From: Diphasiastrum complanatum
Lineage: Eukaryota; Streptophyta; Lycopodiopsida; Lycopodiales; Lycopodiaceae
Assembly: GCA_029204225.1 (NCBI GenBank)
Contig: CM055098.1
Location: 6,421,746 to 6,485,745 of the forward strand
Direction of reading: 5' to 3'
Length of the DNA stretch: 64,000 nt
In this document: piece after piece, positions 36,720 to 47,929 of the stretch
Layout: each line of letters opens with the position of its first letter
Numbering within the stretch: position 1 is the stretch's first letter
Notes under the pieces: generated by a model
What the model was told of the DNA's origin: nothing
Database searches by the model: none
The model's input: only the letters and a program-made list of their open reading frames with translations
Position numbers and translations under genes: made by a program

Positions 36720-38890
36720 GGCATGCAGGAAAGAGAACTCTGTGTGAGATTTCATGTGCTCATTGTACCACAAGTACTTATAGCCTTTCGTTGTGTCCCT
36801 CAGTCTCGTTCTGTCTCTGTGGATTTGAATATGCCCAGATAGAAGTGAGCTTCACCCAGATTGGTCATGTCGAACTCAGAAAATAGCATCTGTTTAGCAT
36901 CCTTCACCAGATTGGTATTGTTGCTGAAAAGCAATGTATCATCGACATACAAAGTTATAATTATAAAGGATTGTTGCACTGACTTGAAGTATATATTTGA
37001 ATCGGTAGTGCTTGGTTCAAAATTGTGTTGGATGAGGAATGTGTTGATTCTCTAAAACCAAGCTGTGGCTGATTGCTTCAAGCCATAAAGTGTCTTGTGG
37101 AGTTTACAGACATCATGCTTCATACCTTCGTGAATGTATCCTTCAGGTTGTAGCATGTAGATGTCTTGTTCGATGACTCCATTCAGATAAGCTGTCTGTA
37201 CATCAAGCTGATGTACTTCGAGGTCGGCTGCTGCAGCATACGATAGGAGAGCTCGGATCGATGAATGCTTGACTACTGGACTAAAAGTCTCGTTGTAGTC
37301 TATGTTGGGGATCTGAACGAACCCTCGTGGTACTAGTCGTGCCTTCCTTCGATCAATTGTTGCGTTGTACTTGATTTTGAAGACCCATTTGCAATTGATA
37401 AGATTGGAGTCTGGTAGGCTAAGTGCCTCTTCGACAGATGTCGGTTCCTACACTAAAAGATAGGCAGACTCAAGAGTATACCTTGTGGGCTGTGTGTGCA
37501 CTCGACTTGATCTTCTTGGAGGAGCTAATGTCGGCTGATGATCCACTCTTTGGATTTGTCGTTGCTAAGTACTAGCAACTTCTTCGTCTGACTCGCTGTC
37601 GAGTATTTTTGATCGACTATGGGCATGCTTGAGCCAGAGGCTCTGATTGTCGTGTTGATGGTAGGTGTAGAAGATTCACTTGAAATTTTATCCTTGCCTT
37701 TGAATTCGATGAATTTATCCTCGATAAAGACTGTATCCCTGCTAAAACAAATTCTGCTCGTACAACTTGTAGGTGTTGTCAGATGAAGTGTATCCGATAA
37801 GGATGGTCTTGAGACCTTGGAAGTCGAATTTCTTCCTTGTCTCCTTTGGGATCTGCGCGTAGGCGATGCATCCGAATCCTCAAAGGTTCTTCAGTAAAGG
37901 CTTAGAGCCTGTCCAAATTTCGTGTGGTGTTTTGCATGAGAGGGCCTTTGTCGAACATCTGTTCTGGATGTAAGCTGTAGTGGAGACAGCTTCAGCCCAA
38001 AAGCTCTTTGGCAAAGGTGTGTGTGTCAGCATGCATTTGGCTGACTCAACAAGTGTGTGATTCTTTCTCTCGGCTAGGCCATTCGATTGAGGCGAATAAG
38101 GTGTGATAAACTGTTGTTCAATGCCTTGGCTCTAGCAGTACTCCTTGAATTCGGTAGAGATGTACTCTCCATTGTTAGACCTTAGGGCTTTGATTGTCTT
38201 ACCAGCCTCTTTCTCTACACGCTCCTTGAAGATTCTGAAACAGTTGAAAGCTTTTGATTTTTTCTTGATAAAATAAACCATAGTCCTTTTGAAAAATACA
38301 TCAATAAAAGTTATAAAATATTTTGCATTCTTCAGTGAAGAATTTTGCATTGGGCCACATATATCTGTATGTACAACATCTAGTAATCCTCTAGCAGTAT
38401 GTTGATGGCTTGATCTAAATGGTTTTGTGGCATGTTTATCGACTAGACAGTCTTGAAAGATGGGTAATTCGACTTTCCTATCAGGATAGTCGAGATCAAG
38501 AACAATGGATTGCTTAGACATTTGTTGTGTAGAAGCCTGATTCAAATGACCAAGTCTATAATGCCAAAGTAAACTTTTATTGATTTGAATAGAAGTACTA
38601 AGAGCCTGACTAGAGGCAGAAAAACAATGACTTAATCTGTAAGTATCCATGCCTCTTTCTGAGTGCTAGGATCTTGCCTGTCCTATCGACTACTTTACAT
38701 TGATCACATTTGAATTCTACTTTATGTCCTAGATCTGTAGTTCTACTAACAGAGAGCAGATCTGTTGACAGATTCGGTACATGAAGGACATTTGAAAGTA
38801 GCTTACATATATCTTTGGCAAAGCTCAATCTTATTGTACCTTCACCTTTAATAGCTTGTGTGCTATTGTCACCAAGATTGTCGTAAATAG
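36720..38890 (-). mobile_element. Ty1/copia fragment: end of protease, integrase, first part of RT
   Basis: On the - strand from 38890: a post-catalytic protease segment (GDNSTQAIKGEG near 38885), the GAG-pre-integrase segment (LLWHYRLGHL near 38560), integrase (VHTDICGPMQ near 38370, GEYISTEF near 38155), the linker, and RT up to just past the YVDD position (near 36930), fading out by about 36850-36720. The gag and the catalytic part of protease are absent: it joins directly to the LTR at 38890. It has several breaks and is an old copy. Confidence 0.85.
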
Positions 38891-39633
38891 AGAGGACAGG
38901 CAGCGGAAGTTTGAGCGTAGGAACGGAAACACAACAGTTAGCGGCAGAAATATTCAAGATGAATCATTCATACAAAATTGCACAAATGAACAATACAGTC
39001 GTGAGACAAAAATTGCACTCTGAATAATATCAATAGTGAGTACAATGACTTGAAGTAATAACTTCAGCTTGTTGAGCGTGATAACGCTGGCTACAGAAAC
39101 ACTTTGATAATAATAATAATCTTCTTCTTTTGATTCACCTAGTAGTATATGTATTTACAAGTGTCCTAAAAAATATCTTACAAGCATTGAATGCTATTTA
39201 CTCCAGTCTTTGTATATGTACAAAGTAGGTAACCGCCCTTGGGATATTTAGCGGTCCAATTGTTTTTAGGGTTGATGATAAGTTGGCGACATCAGTCTGC
39301 CACTGTTGGAAAAACCCGAAGGTGCCTTTGAACAGGGACGACATGCAAGTCCCGAAGGTGCCCAAAAAGACGAATGCAGATAAATGCAAAAAATCCAAAG
39401 GTAGGCCTGAAATGGATTCCAAGGCATTCTGGCCACTGTGTTGCATTTTTTCCGAAGGTGCAAAAAATGCAAAGAAGACAAAAAAGGCGAAGGTGCCTTA
39501 AAACAATTAGGCACAAAAATCCCTAAGGTGCGGGAAAAATGCGACAGTTTGAAACATGTAGTCGGCCTTTGGCTATTTTCAGGATGCTCATCACTTGAAC
39601 GATTTGTTAAGGCTGAGCATAAGAAATCTAACA
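38890..39633 (-). repeat. LTR of the permuted copia pieces
   Basis: On the - strand it starts TGTTAGATTTCTTATG right after the purine tract AGGGGGGAG. It aligns with the LTR at 52044-53077, including the shared start, the CCGAAGG-type repeat section and the GATAACGCTGGCTAC segment. Its far end (near 38890) is cut: the TTTTGTGACA terminus seen in the other copy is missing where protease sequence begins. Confidence 0.8.
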
Positions 39634-40415
39634 CTCCCCCCTAATGTGGATCCTAAAAAGACCTTGATCTTCAGATTTAACATATCATTAAATCTGAGAT
39701 GTGGCTCCTTTGATAGAGCCTTTGTGAAGTAATCTGGTGCCATGTAGTTTGTTCTGCAGAAAACTAATGCTACTTCCTTGCTATGCACTTTCTCTCCAAG
39801 GTAATGATACCTGATTTCGATATGTTTGCTTTGAGAGTGAAATCTCGGATTGAGAGATAATGGTATTGTGCTTTGATTGTCACAATAGATTGATGTAGGA
39901 AGAGTTTGTGCAAGGTTGATGTCTGCAAGTAGTTGCCTTAGCAAGATCGCCTCTTTGGTTGCATTTGTGGCAGCTATGTATTCAGATTTCGTTGATGATA
40001 ATGCAACTGAGGTTTGCTTCCAGCTGTTTTATGAGATTGGGCCTTGGTTGTATAAAAATACAAATCCAGAAGTATATATTATGGTATGGACATCACCTGC
40101 CCAATCCACGTATGTGTAAGCTTCAAAAATGTTGGCAGTTTGGCTGTCTCCATAGCGAATGCTGAAAGTTTTCGTTGCTTGGATGTACTTCATGACCTTT
40201 GTTAGCGTTTTCCAATGAGTTAAGCCTAGATTTGATAGGAAGTGGCTAAGTGTACTGATTGAATATGCAAAGTCTGGTCGCTTGCAGATCATTGCGTACA
40301 TCAGTGAGCCGATGATGGATTGAAACGGATAGCATCTCATTTCCTCCTTTTTTGCCTCAGTTTGAAGAGACTGTTCCTTTGATAACTTTAGTCCGATCAT
40401 AGATACTTGACATGC
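39634..40415 (-). mobile_element. Ty1/copia fragment: end of RT and RNase H
   Basis: On the - strand from about 40415: IGLKLSKEQS and the IIGSLMYAM segment at the end of RT, then RNase H (VDWAGD near 40110, YCDNQSTIPLSLNP near 39870, HIEIRYHY near 39820, YFTKAL near 39725), and a purine tract leading into the LTR at 39633. It covers just the portion absent from the piece at 36720-38890. It has several breaks. Confidence 0.85.
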
Positions 40416-40612
40416 AATCATGATGGATCTTAGATACTTGACATGCAATCATGATTGATCATTGATACTTGACATGCAATAGTCTAAACTGACATGGATA
40501 GATACTAGGCAATGGAGGGCATGACATGCAAGAGTCTAAACTGACATGCATGGTCATTAGGCAATGGATGACATGACATGCAAGAGTCTAAATTGACATG
40601 CATGGTCATAGG
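40401..40612. repeat. Short tandem repeats built on TTGACATGCAA
   Basis: First a 31-32 bp unit (GATACTTGACATGCAATCAT...) starts near 40402, 40433 and 40464. Then a unit of about 57-60 bp (ACATGCAAGAGTCTAAACTGA...) follows two to three times up to about 40612. The array begins exactly where the copia RT fragment stops. Confidence 0.8.
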
Positions 40613-41348
40613 ATATGGTTTCTTATGACATGCAAATGATTCTCAACAACCATTCATATATATGCATATCAAATTCATGAACATACATACCATGGTTTCA
40701 GAAGATGATGAAAGCGAGAGAGAGTGTGTGTGTATGTTTGTATGTGATAGAGAATGTGAAAGAAAGTGAGAGATCCAAGAGGGTTTGAGCTTCAAAATCC
40801 TCCAATCCACAATTCAGCATAGCCTCCTTGAGCCAATGCTTCAAGCTTCTTTTCCAAAGCACCTATACACAAGAACAAACAATAGGGAAGAGCTTGGATG
40901 CATAATCATGCATCCTCTTGGTAGTGGGGCGCATTTCCACTTATATAGAGAGTGGAGAGTCATTCCAAAGTGAGTGAGGTGTCAAGTTCAAGTGCATGAG
41001 GTGTGTGGAAGACCTTATTTGGACTATAGATGAAGTGGAGTGCATGAATGAGGTGTATTAGTTAGAGGGGGTGAGTGGGTGAGGTGTATTAGCTTGGGAG
41101 GGATATTGTGATGACTTGGCATATGAAGTGAGAGTGTAGGAGGGCGCTCCATTCTAGGTGTCAAATAGCCTAGAATGCATGTAGCAAAGTAGGTGGGAAG
41201 TAGGTGGTACAAGGTTTAATCTTAACTTTTATTTACATAAAGTTTTTCATTGTCACAACTTGGGAATTCACCCAAGTGCAACCTATGAAAAGGCCAAAGT
41301 ATATGCTCATCTTGTTTTGCATAATAGTCATCAATTTCTAAGCCCTTG
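40613..41348. other. Intergenic, nothing recognised
   Basis: Purine-rich on the + strand in part (AGAGAGAGTGTGTGTG near 40712; GAGGTGTATTAG occurs twice near 41042-41092). No coding signal. Confidence 0.45.
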
Positions 41349-41460
41349 TTTCTAGAGGTTGCCCATCCTCAATCATGGTCATTGGCACTCTTTTTCTAGA
41401 GGTTGCCCATCCTCAATCATGGTCATTGGCACTTTTTTTCTAGAGGCTGTCCATCTTCAA
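41349..41460 (+). repeat. 44-bp tandem repeat, about 2.5 copies
   Basis: The unit TTCTAGAGGTTGCCCATCCT followed by CAATCATGGTCATTGGCAC recurs with starts near 41350, 41394 and 41438; the first two are nearly identical. Confidence 0.85.
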
Positions 41461-41592
41461 TCATGGTGGACAAGGGTCAATAGGGTGATCAGACCCTTGG
41501 CCTTGTCCTATTCTTTATAGACTCTTCTGAGCCTTCATTATAAACTTAGAAATAAGCCTTCCTTATAGACTCCTATGAGCCTTCATTATAGA

Positions 41593-42399
41593 TGTTAGCA
41601 ACTGTGCTAACACAGAGAAAATAAAAAAAGAAATAAATAAAACTCCGTGGCATGTGTTTTGTAAGTCCACATATGAGTATTTGTCAATAAATTTCAACCA
41701 TGGCATGTGTTTTGTAAGTCTATGAGTAGAAGCTTAAATAATGATAAAATAGCTTAAACTTAGATTTAGAACTTAGACTTAGGAAACTTAAGATTAGAAA
41801 TATTTTATCTTAAGTTTTCCTAAGCCAAGAAACTTTGAAGTTCTAAATTTTAAGTTAGAAGTTCTATAAAGGCTAGAAACAGATTAGTCCCATAAGTTAG
41901 TAGACACTTATGGAAGACCCTCCTTGCCATAAAAGGAGAGGTATATGCATTGTAAACAACACTTTGTGATTAAGGAAAAATTACTATTGTGATTATCTTG
42001 TATTTCATTGTGTTCCCATTGGAAGGTGCATAGCTTGAGAGAAGGTGCACGAGCCTCCTCTTGCCTCCTTTCATTGGCCTTTAATTGTGGCATGGTTTTA
42101 ATTGTTTATTGCTTAGTTTAGCCGCAATTCTTATTATCTCCCTTTGGGTGTTATGTAGGATTTAGCAATCTTGCTAGTTGGGTTTGCCTTAGAAAGGAAT
42201 TTTATTGTTGTTATTAATTAGCTTTATTTCCGTTTTGGGCACTAGTTGGGTAAGCCTTAGTGCTCTCATTCCTGTTGATTCTTTCCATATTTCCGTTGAA
42301 GCTTGTTGTAGAAATTTAAAAAGTGGACGAATCCCTACATCCCTATACTACACTCGTAAGTAGATCTGGCCACCGCACATGCAAGAAATACTTCCAACA
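41593..42399 (+). repeat. 5' LTR of the gypsy element (807 bp)
   Basis: It starts TGTTAGCAACTG and ends CTTCCAACA, one base before the primer site. Sequence from about 42111 to 42385 matches the - strand of the window's right end (GCTAGTTGGGTAAGCCTT, AGTGGACGA, GTAGATCT), so another copy lies there. The left boundary has no second LTR to confirm it. Confidence 0.65.
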
Positions 42400-42400
42400 T

Positions 42401-42415
42401 TGGCATCGTTGCCGC
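42401..42415 (+). promoter_or_regulatory. Primer-binding site, tRNA-Asp-like
   Basis: TGGCATCGTTGCCGC resembles the TGGCGCCGTTGCCGGGGA site used by Athila/Tat elements, with a few differences. It follows the LTR end by one base. Confidence 0.6.
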
Positions 42416-45379
42416 TTTTTAAGTATTTTTTACCTAGCTTCTTTTCCTTCTTTTTTTTTTTCTTGCTTCCGTGTTGTATGTTTGCTTATTTGTCTGTCTC
42501 TATCTACCAACAAACAGCACGCGCCGTCTCTCCAGGTCCTACATGAGCTGTGGAGCAACTTATCAAACCGGGGAGAAGCAACAAAAGAGTCAACTTGGGC
42601 ATTTTCTTTAAAAAAAAGTGACCCAAGTGACCTTTTTCAAAACCAAATAGGTATATCAAAATTCGCCAGCCTGTCTACAGCCCTAACAGACCCTGATCTT
42701 TCATTTTGTCACCTCCACAAATTCTGACCACGGTCAGATTTTGAAAAAACAGCTTGATATACTGTCAAAATCCCTTATTTCTCACCCAAATCTTTGTTCT
42801 AGAATTCGTCGACTTCACTGAGGCTAGATTTCATCAAGATCAGTCCTCCAGCAGCCCCGCGAATTCTATCTCAGAGGTTTTGCCTGTTTACTGTCGGAAA
42901 ATCACATTTTCCCATATTCTCTATCTACCAGTCAAACCTCTTTATTAGAATTCGACACCAAGCCTCAGAATTCATTCTCAAAGAGTACGATTATCCTGTC
43001 CTACCTGAAATTCTGAAACTACAATTTTTTCCAAAAAATCTAAAAAAATCACTATTCTGACATTCAGAACTTCCTGTCAGAATTCGTGAGTATTACAGTA
43101 CGATTTATCTGCCTCTCCACGATTTCTCAGCTTGTCCGCAAATTCTATCACGACCAGACAGACCAATTTTTTTGTTCTACATTATCAATTCCTCAAGCAA
43201 ACTGCCCTTTTGCCAAGTGCAGTACTAACCTGCTCATCTGTATTCTGCATCATGTCTCGTGACTGTGCTGAATCTTCTAATCCGACTCCTCCACGACTAG
43301 AACGAAGAATTCCACGTATCGATGCACCAAAGTACGATGGCAAATCCGACCCAGTCCGATTTCTCCAAGACTTTGATAATGCATGCCATTTTTATGGAGA
43401 TACCTCTAAAACTAAAAAGCTTCGTCTATTTTCCATGGTACTCTATGGCATCGCCAAGGAGTGGTACTTGAATCTCGAAGCTCCTGATCTTGCTTTTTGG
43501 ACCACCCTCAAAGATGCTCTCATCAAGCATTTCAAACCATCCAAACTGACTCAGAGCCTGTTCATTCAAATTACTCATATCAAGATGCGTCGCGAAGGGT
43601 CTGTCCAAAGCTATATTGAGCGTTTTAAATGTCTCAAAGTAGAATGTGTTGATGAAAATATCACCGAACGAATGGCCATAAAACTATTCTTAGTTGGATT
43701 GCCTAAAAACATCTGTCGTGAACTCAAACCAGTTGACCTTTATGATCAACTTAAAGATGTGATGATCGATGCTATCCGTGAAGAAGACGAAGTTTCCGAC
43801 GATGACTTTGACCATCCTGAGAAGAAATCTAAGAATCCGCACCGTCCTAATCACCCAAAGTCTGATAATATTGCTCAGTCTTCTGAACTTTTACATCAAA
43901 TGGAAACCTGACAAAAAGCTCAACAATCTTATATGGATAAACTCACTGCCGATTTTCAAACCGCCATGAAACAGATTGCTGAGAAATCCTTTCCAACAAG
44001 GGAAAATGTCTGGTATCTAATCTGCTCACAACATCACACTGCTAATGAATGCCCTCAACTGCAAAATCATTTTTCAGCAGCCACCAGACCCACCATCTAT
44101 TGAGCATACCACCTTTACCCGTCACAACAACCTGTGCCACGACCAGGGGTTTACCAACCACGACCACTTGCACCAAATCAATACTCACCCCACGTCAATA
44201 GTTTGTTGTTAACCAACCTCCCCCACAAAACGCTGTCCATTATCTTGATCCGAATACCATCGATCCGGCCACCTACTATGTGGAAGACAATACTCAACCG
44301 CAGTACTCTACTGAAACGGTTGTTTATTATACCTATGATTCTAATGCTCAACCAGTGAATCCCAATACCCAAGCTTACAATCCAAACCAAGCTGTCTTTG
44401 TCGCACATCAACTACCCGCAATACGAGAATGTTTTATCTGTGCAGGTAAACATTCTAGTATTCGTTGTCCAGATAAACTTCATTTTCCTCCAGCTTGTCA
44501 AAACTGTGATATTGAACATCACGTGAAGGACTACCCATCCCGATCTAAGTCAGCTGCTCCCGTCTGTTCAGTGCAAGTAGAAACCTTACCCATCGACACA
44601 CATCCCGCTTGGGTCTTGACTCGGGCACAAACCCAACGCCAGGCCCCTACACTTGCACCCAGCACAACTCAATCGCAGGCTGTTCCTCCAAGTTAAGATT
44701 CTACCCCGATAGTTTACCCTCACCCATCTGAAGAAATTCGGCTGCATCATTAGTATCGCCAGCAAATCCGCAATGCCGACCAACAATCTTCCTCTTCCCA
44801 TAAAGTACCTCACAAGCCCTTGGAAAGCAAAACTCTTAAAGGTACTGAAGTTTGGGGAGATGTACTCCAAGCCAATGTCACTTTGCCTTTCCATGTACTT
44901 TGAAAGCATGCTGGCCAGTGGAAACAACAGATCCAATCCAATACCACCACCACTACTGACGAGTTGCTTGAAATGCCCTTACATCTAACCAATCCACTCA
45001 GCAAACGAGGCAACATCAGAATCCCAGCTACTTATCATCAATCCCGTGAAGTTTTAGCAGTACTCGATGGAGGCTCCGAGGTCAATATCATTTCCACATC
45101 TCTCATATGGAATGGAATCTGAGAGACAAGCTAGCCAAACCCACTTGTCAGCTTCGGATGGCTGATCAAAGTGTGGTCTGACCTACCGGTTTCCTTCCGC
45201 ACGTGTTGATCAAACTAGGAGGTCTCAAGTTTTTTGTTGATCTCGTAGTACTTGATATTCCTAATAATGCCTATTCTTATGAATTACTACTTGGTCGTCC
45301 GTGGCTCACCAATGCACGAGTCGTTCATGACTGGAGCAAAGGCCGAGTCACTTTTGGAAATCGTGACAATTGTTTCATA

Positions 45380-45717
45380 ACCAGGTGGCACTAGGATTTT
45401 TAGTTTGTAGTGCATTCTGTCCGTAGGTGGATTGGTCAGCACAGGTGCATATCGATCTACATAAGCCAAATGCCTTCTGGCTATTTGTAAATTTCTCATC
45501 GGGCAACCTCGACATGGATGATTAACTCCACATTGTGCACAACAGGGTTCAAATGTTGATGGATCCCCTCGATGTGGACATTCGGCTCAATGATATTTTC
45601 CTCCGCATCCATAGCATCTTACCGAGTGCAATACACCATCGTCTCTAAGTTGATAGCTATACACTGGTAATAGATTCCCCTTAGGATCTCCCACAAAATA
45701 GATTGGTAGGCTATTGT
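45380..45717 (-). mobile_element. Gag-like zinc-knuckle remnant, split by the gypsy insertion
   Basis: On the - strand this reads CYGCGGKYH and then CCAQCGVNHPCRGCPMR, two zinc-binding motifs in the spacing seen in the gypsy gag at 44425-44545, but in opposite orientation and from a different family. The same reading continues on the far side of the gypsy element, at 55836 to about 55900. It is therefore the older target into which that element jumped. A fossil with at least one break; a host zinc-knuckle gene is a less likely alternative. Confidence 0.55.
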
Positions 45718-46267
45718 TGTTATGGAATAGTCCTAATATGGTAGACCGGCCCTCCAATACTCGAGATTATTGGTCACGCCTAGATTTACTTCCATGACAA
45801 GGCTTGTTTGTGACTAATTACCTTGAGAGGACCCAGACACTGTAATTGAGACATATGGAGTATTGCATGTACGTGTGACAGATATAGGCAGGAGGGCTGC
45901 ATGAAGAGATGTGATCTATTTATAGTTGACCTGCATGGGAGTTGCATGGTTTCATGCACATGACTCTACTCTCTATGTAATGCTTCTTGGTTTCCAATGG
46001 AAGGCTCGAACTTGAGACCAAAGAAACTTTGGATGTCAAGCGTTAACCAATTGAGCCAACTCCCTTGGGTTACTCTCTATATAATGAGGTGAGGATTCTC
46101 CCGTCGACATATTGGGTTTAGGTTACCAGTTTCTCTCTTCTCCTCTTGCTCACATGGCATGGCTTGGGGGCTAGATCTAGGTTTGGTTGGGCGGTTTGGC
46201 TCCATAGTCTCTCTCTTATGGTGTTCTCCTATCCTCATCTTAGGGATTGTCCTCTAGGATCTTTACA
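45718..46267 (+). repeat. 5' LTR of the nested gypsy element, carrying a SINE
   Basis: TGTTATGGAATAG to GATCTTTACA, ending one base before the primer site. A TATA-like CTATATAATGAGG lies at 46076-46088, directly beside the SINE at 45977-46070, which was inserted just upstream of it. Confidence 0.85.
45977..46070 (-). mobile_element. Short tRNA-like SINE, copy 2 (94 bp), in the gypsy 5' LTR
   Basis: On the - strand: A box TGGCTCAATTGG, B box AGTTCGAGCC, end CCAAGAAGCATTAC. It is flanked by the perfect 10-bp duplication TACTCTCTAT (45967-45976 and 46071-46080). It is absent from the sister 3' LTR, so it inserted after the gypsy element did. Confidence 0.9.
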
Positions 46268-46268
46268 T

Positions 46269-46280
46269 TGGTATCAGAGC
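46269..46280 (+). promoter_or_regulatory. Primer-binding site, initiator tRNA-Met type
   Basis: TGGTATCAGAGC is the standard plant LTR-retrotransposon primer site complementary to the 3' end of initiator tRNA-Met. It stands one base after the 5' LTR. Confidence 0.85.
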
Positions 46281-46636
46281 CCGACTAAGATGCGGTCATG
46301 GATGGGATGGAGACAAGCTCTACATCGATATGGAAGCACATGGATGTATGTCCGGATTGGTGTGCAGAACTCTCAATGGGGAAATCGAGTTTGGATCCTC
46401 TAATTCTGGTATGAAGCATATTGGCAAGAAGAGTCGTAAAGTGCACTTCCACTGGATTATCTTTTTGTTAATATTGCTTCTAATTAGCATGATTCATGTC
46501 TGATTTTTTTGGAACTTTGAGGGAACCCTTTTTGATGTTGTATGATTTGTGTACAAATCCAGCAGCTTGTTTTCCATATCATTGAAGCTTGTTTTCCATA
46601 TCATTGATGATTGATAACACACAATACAGGTTTATG

Positions 46637-46778
46637 TTTTTTGATAGATTGAATATGTTCAGTTTATCCTGGAAAACAAATTATGAGAACCAAGTTTATG
46701 ATTCTACTTTTTTGATAGATTGAATATGTTCAGTTTATCCTGGAAAACAAATTATGAGAACCAAGTTTATGATTCTAC
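46637..46778 (+). repeat. Exact 71-bp tandem duplication
   Basis: The unit from TTTTTTGATAGATTG to TTATGATTCTAC (46637-46707) is repeated at 46708-46778 with no difference that I can see. It is therefore much younger than the gypsy interior that contains it. Confidence 0.9.
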
Positions 46779-46826
46779 GGTTTGCATGTGAGGATTCAGA
46801 TTTGAAAACATAATCCACCGGTATTA

Positions 46827-46928
46827 TAGACCTTAAGTGAACTGCTGTTGTATCTATTCTTCAAGGATGTATTATATGCTAAATTGTAGACCTTAAGTGA
46901 ACTGCTGTTGTATCTATTCTTCAAGGAT
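46827..46928 (+). repeat. 42-bp direct repeat, 60-bp spacing
   Basis: TAGACCTTAAGTGAACTGCT and the following bases to CAAGGAT occur at 46827-46868 and again at 46887-46928 without visible differences. With the 71-bp duplication and a smaller one at 46564-46605, this forms a cluster of recent duplications. Confidence 0.85.
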
Positions 46929-47838
46929 ATGCTGCGGAAACCATAGACTTGTTGAAGTAAATCGTCCTAATTTGTGTGTGCGCTTTTGTATTCCCTGGAA
47001 ATCTTTGACGTGGATACTTCCTATTTGATATGAACTTGCGAGTTATGAAAGGGAAAGTTGATGGAAAGGATTGGAATAAGACATGCAGAACCCTGTAAGA
47101 AGCAGTAGAAGAGTTATAACCTTGTCTGAACTTCGGAGTTTTTTGGTTGTCTGTAGTCTGTGTTTCCTCTAAGAGGAGGAAATTGTGTTCAACCTCTTCT
47201 AAACTTCGAAACGTGTATATTCCAGTTCACAGAAGTGGCAAATCAAGTTGAGAGGATAAAACTTTGATTTCTTGACTACTATTGAATTGGTTGTGGTAGC
47301 CTGCTAACAGACTCGAAGAAATCCTACTGGCTGTAGAAACGAGTAAGAATAAAGTTTTTTTTCCCTTTTGGATGTTTTGCATGAAAAAGCAGGATCCTAT
47401 TACCTTTTTTTCTAGGCATGGAACAACACTGATGGGAAAGATGTGAGTTCATCCAATGAGGCCATCCATTGCTGTCTGGAAAACAGATTGGTTTTCCCAG
47501 TAAAGGGCGCAGTTGGGAGGTACTATTGGATGGAACTTGAGCACACTTATGAAAAATCCCAGTTTGGCCATCGTGACAACGATTGCTGCTTGCTGGTGCT
47601 CTGAGATTGGAGGCTGTTCGTGGGATCAATCATTGCTTGATTAATGAAAGCATTTGCAAATACTCGCTGTCAGATACTCGTTGCTAGCACGCTGAAGGTT
47701 CCTGGTACTGAAAGCTGTTGAAAGCTTTAGGCACCTCATTTCTTCTCTGCAATCACCTGCAAAAAAAAATACCTTGGAAGGCTGCCTGGGAAAATCAATG
47801 CTGATTGGATGATCACTAGCTTCATCTTACCACATTGA

Positions 47839-47929
47839 ACCCAACGGGGTTGGCTCAGTTGGTTGGCTTGGCATCCAAAGTTTCTTTGGTCCCAGGTTGG
47901 AGCCTCCCCTTGGAAACCAAGAAGCATCC
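47839..47929 (+). mobile_element. Short tRNA-like SINE, copy 3 (91 bp)
   Basis: A box TGGCTCAGTTGG, B-box region GGTTGGAGCC (one change from consensus), end CCAAGAAGCATCC. Flanked by the perfect 11-bp duplication TACCACATTGA (47828-47838 and 47930-47940). It sits in the gypsy interior and is closest to the copy at 45977. Confidence 0.9.

Larger units (their letters stand above)
41593..45390 (+). mobile_element. Ty3/gypsy element (LTR, gag, protease), 3'-truncated
   Basis: Parts: LTR 41593-42399, primer site from 42401, a long T-rich leader, gag starting near 43252 (MSRDCAES), with a retrotransposon gag domain containing the segments YDGKSDPVRFLQDF and RREGSVQSYIERF (about 43330-43780), a zinc-binding region with paired CxxC..H motifs (near 44425-44545), and a retropepsin-like protease with LAVLDGGSEVN near 45055 and LLGRPWL near 45285. 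The gag type and the tRNA-Asp-like primer site suggest an Athila/Tat-type lineage; that assignment is inference. Pol beyond protease is missing. About half a dozen breaks. Confidence 0.8.

Noticed and set aside
45977-46070. Possible tRNA gene because of A and B boxes
   Set aside because: No cloverleaf with a proper anticodon stem is evident, and the target duplications and sister copies show it is a SINE.
46146-46403. 85-codon open frame on the + strand
   Set aside because: It crosses the gypsy LTR end and the primer site, so it is not a gene.
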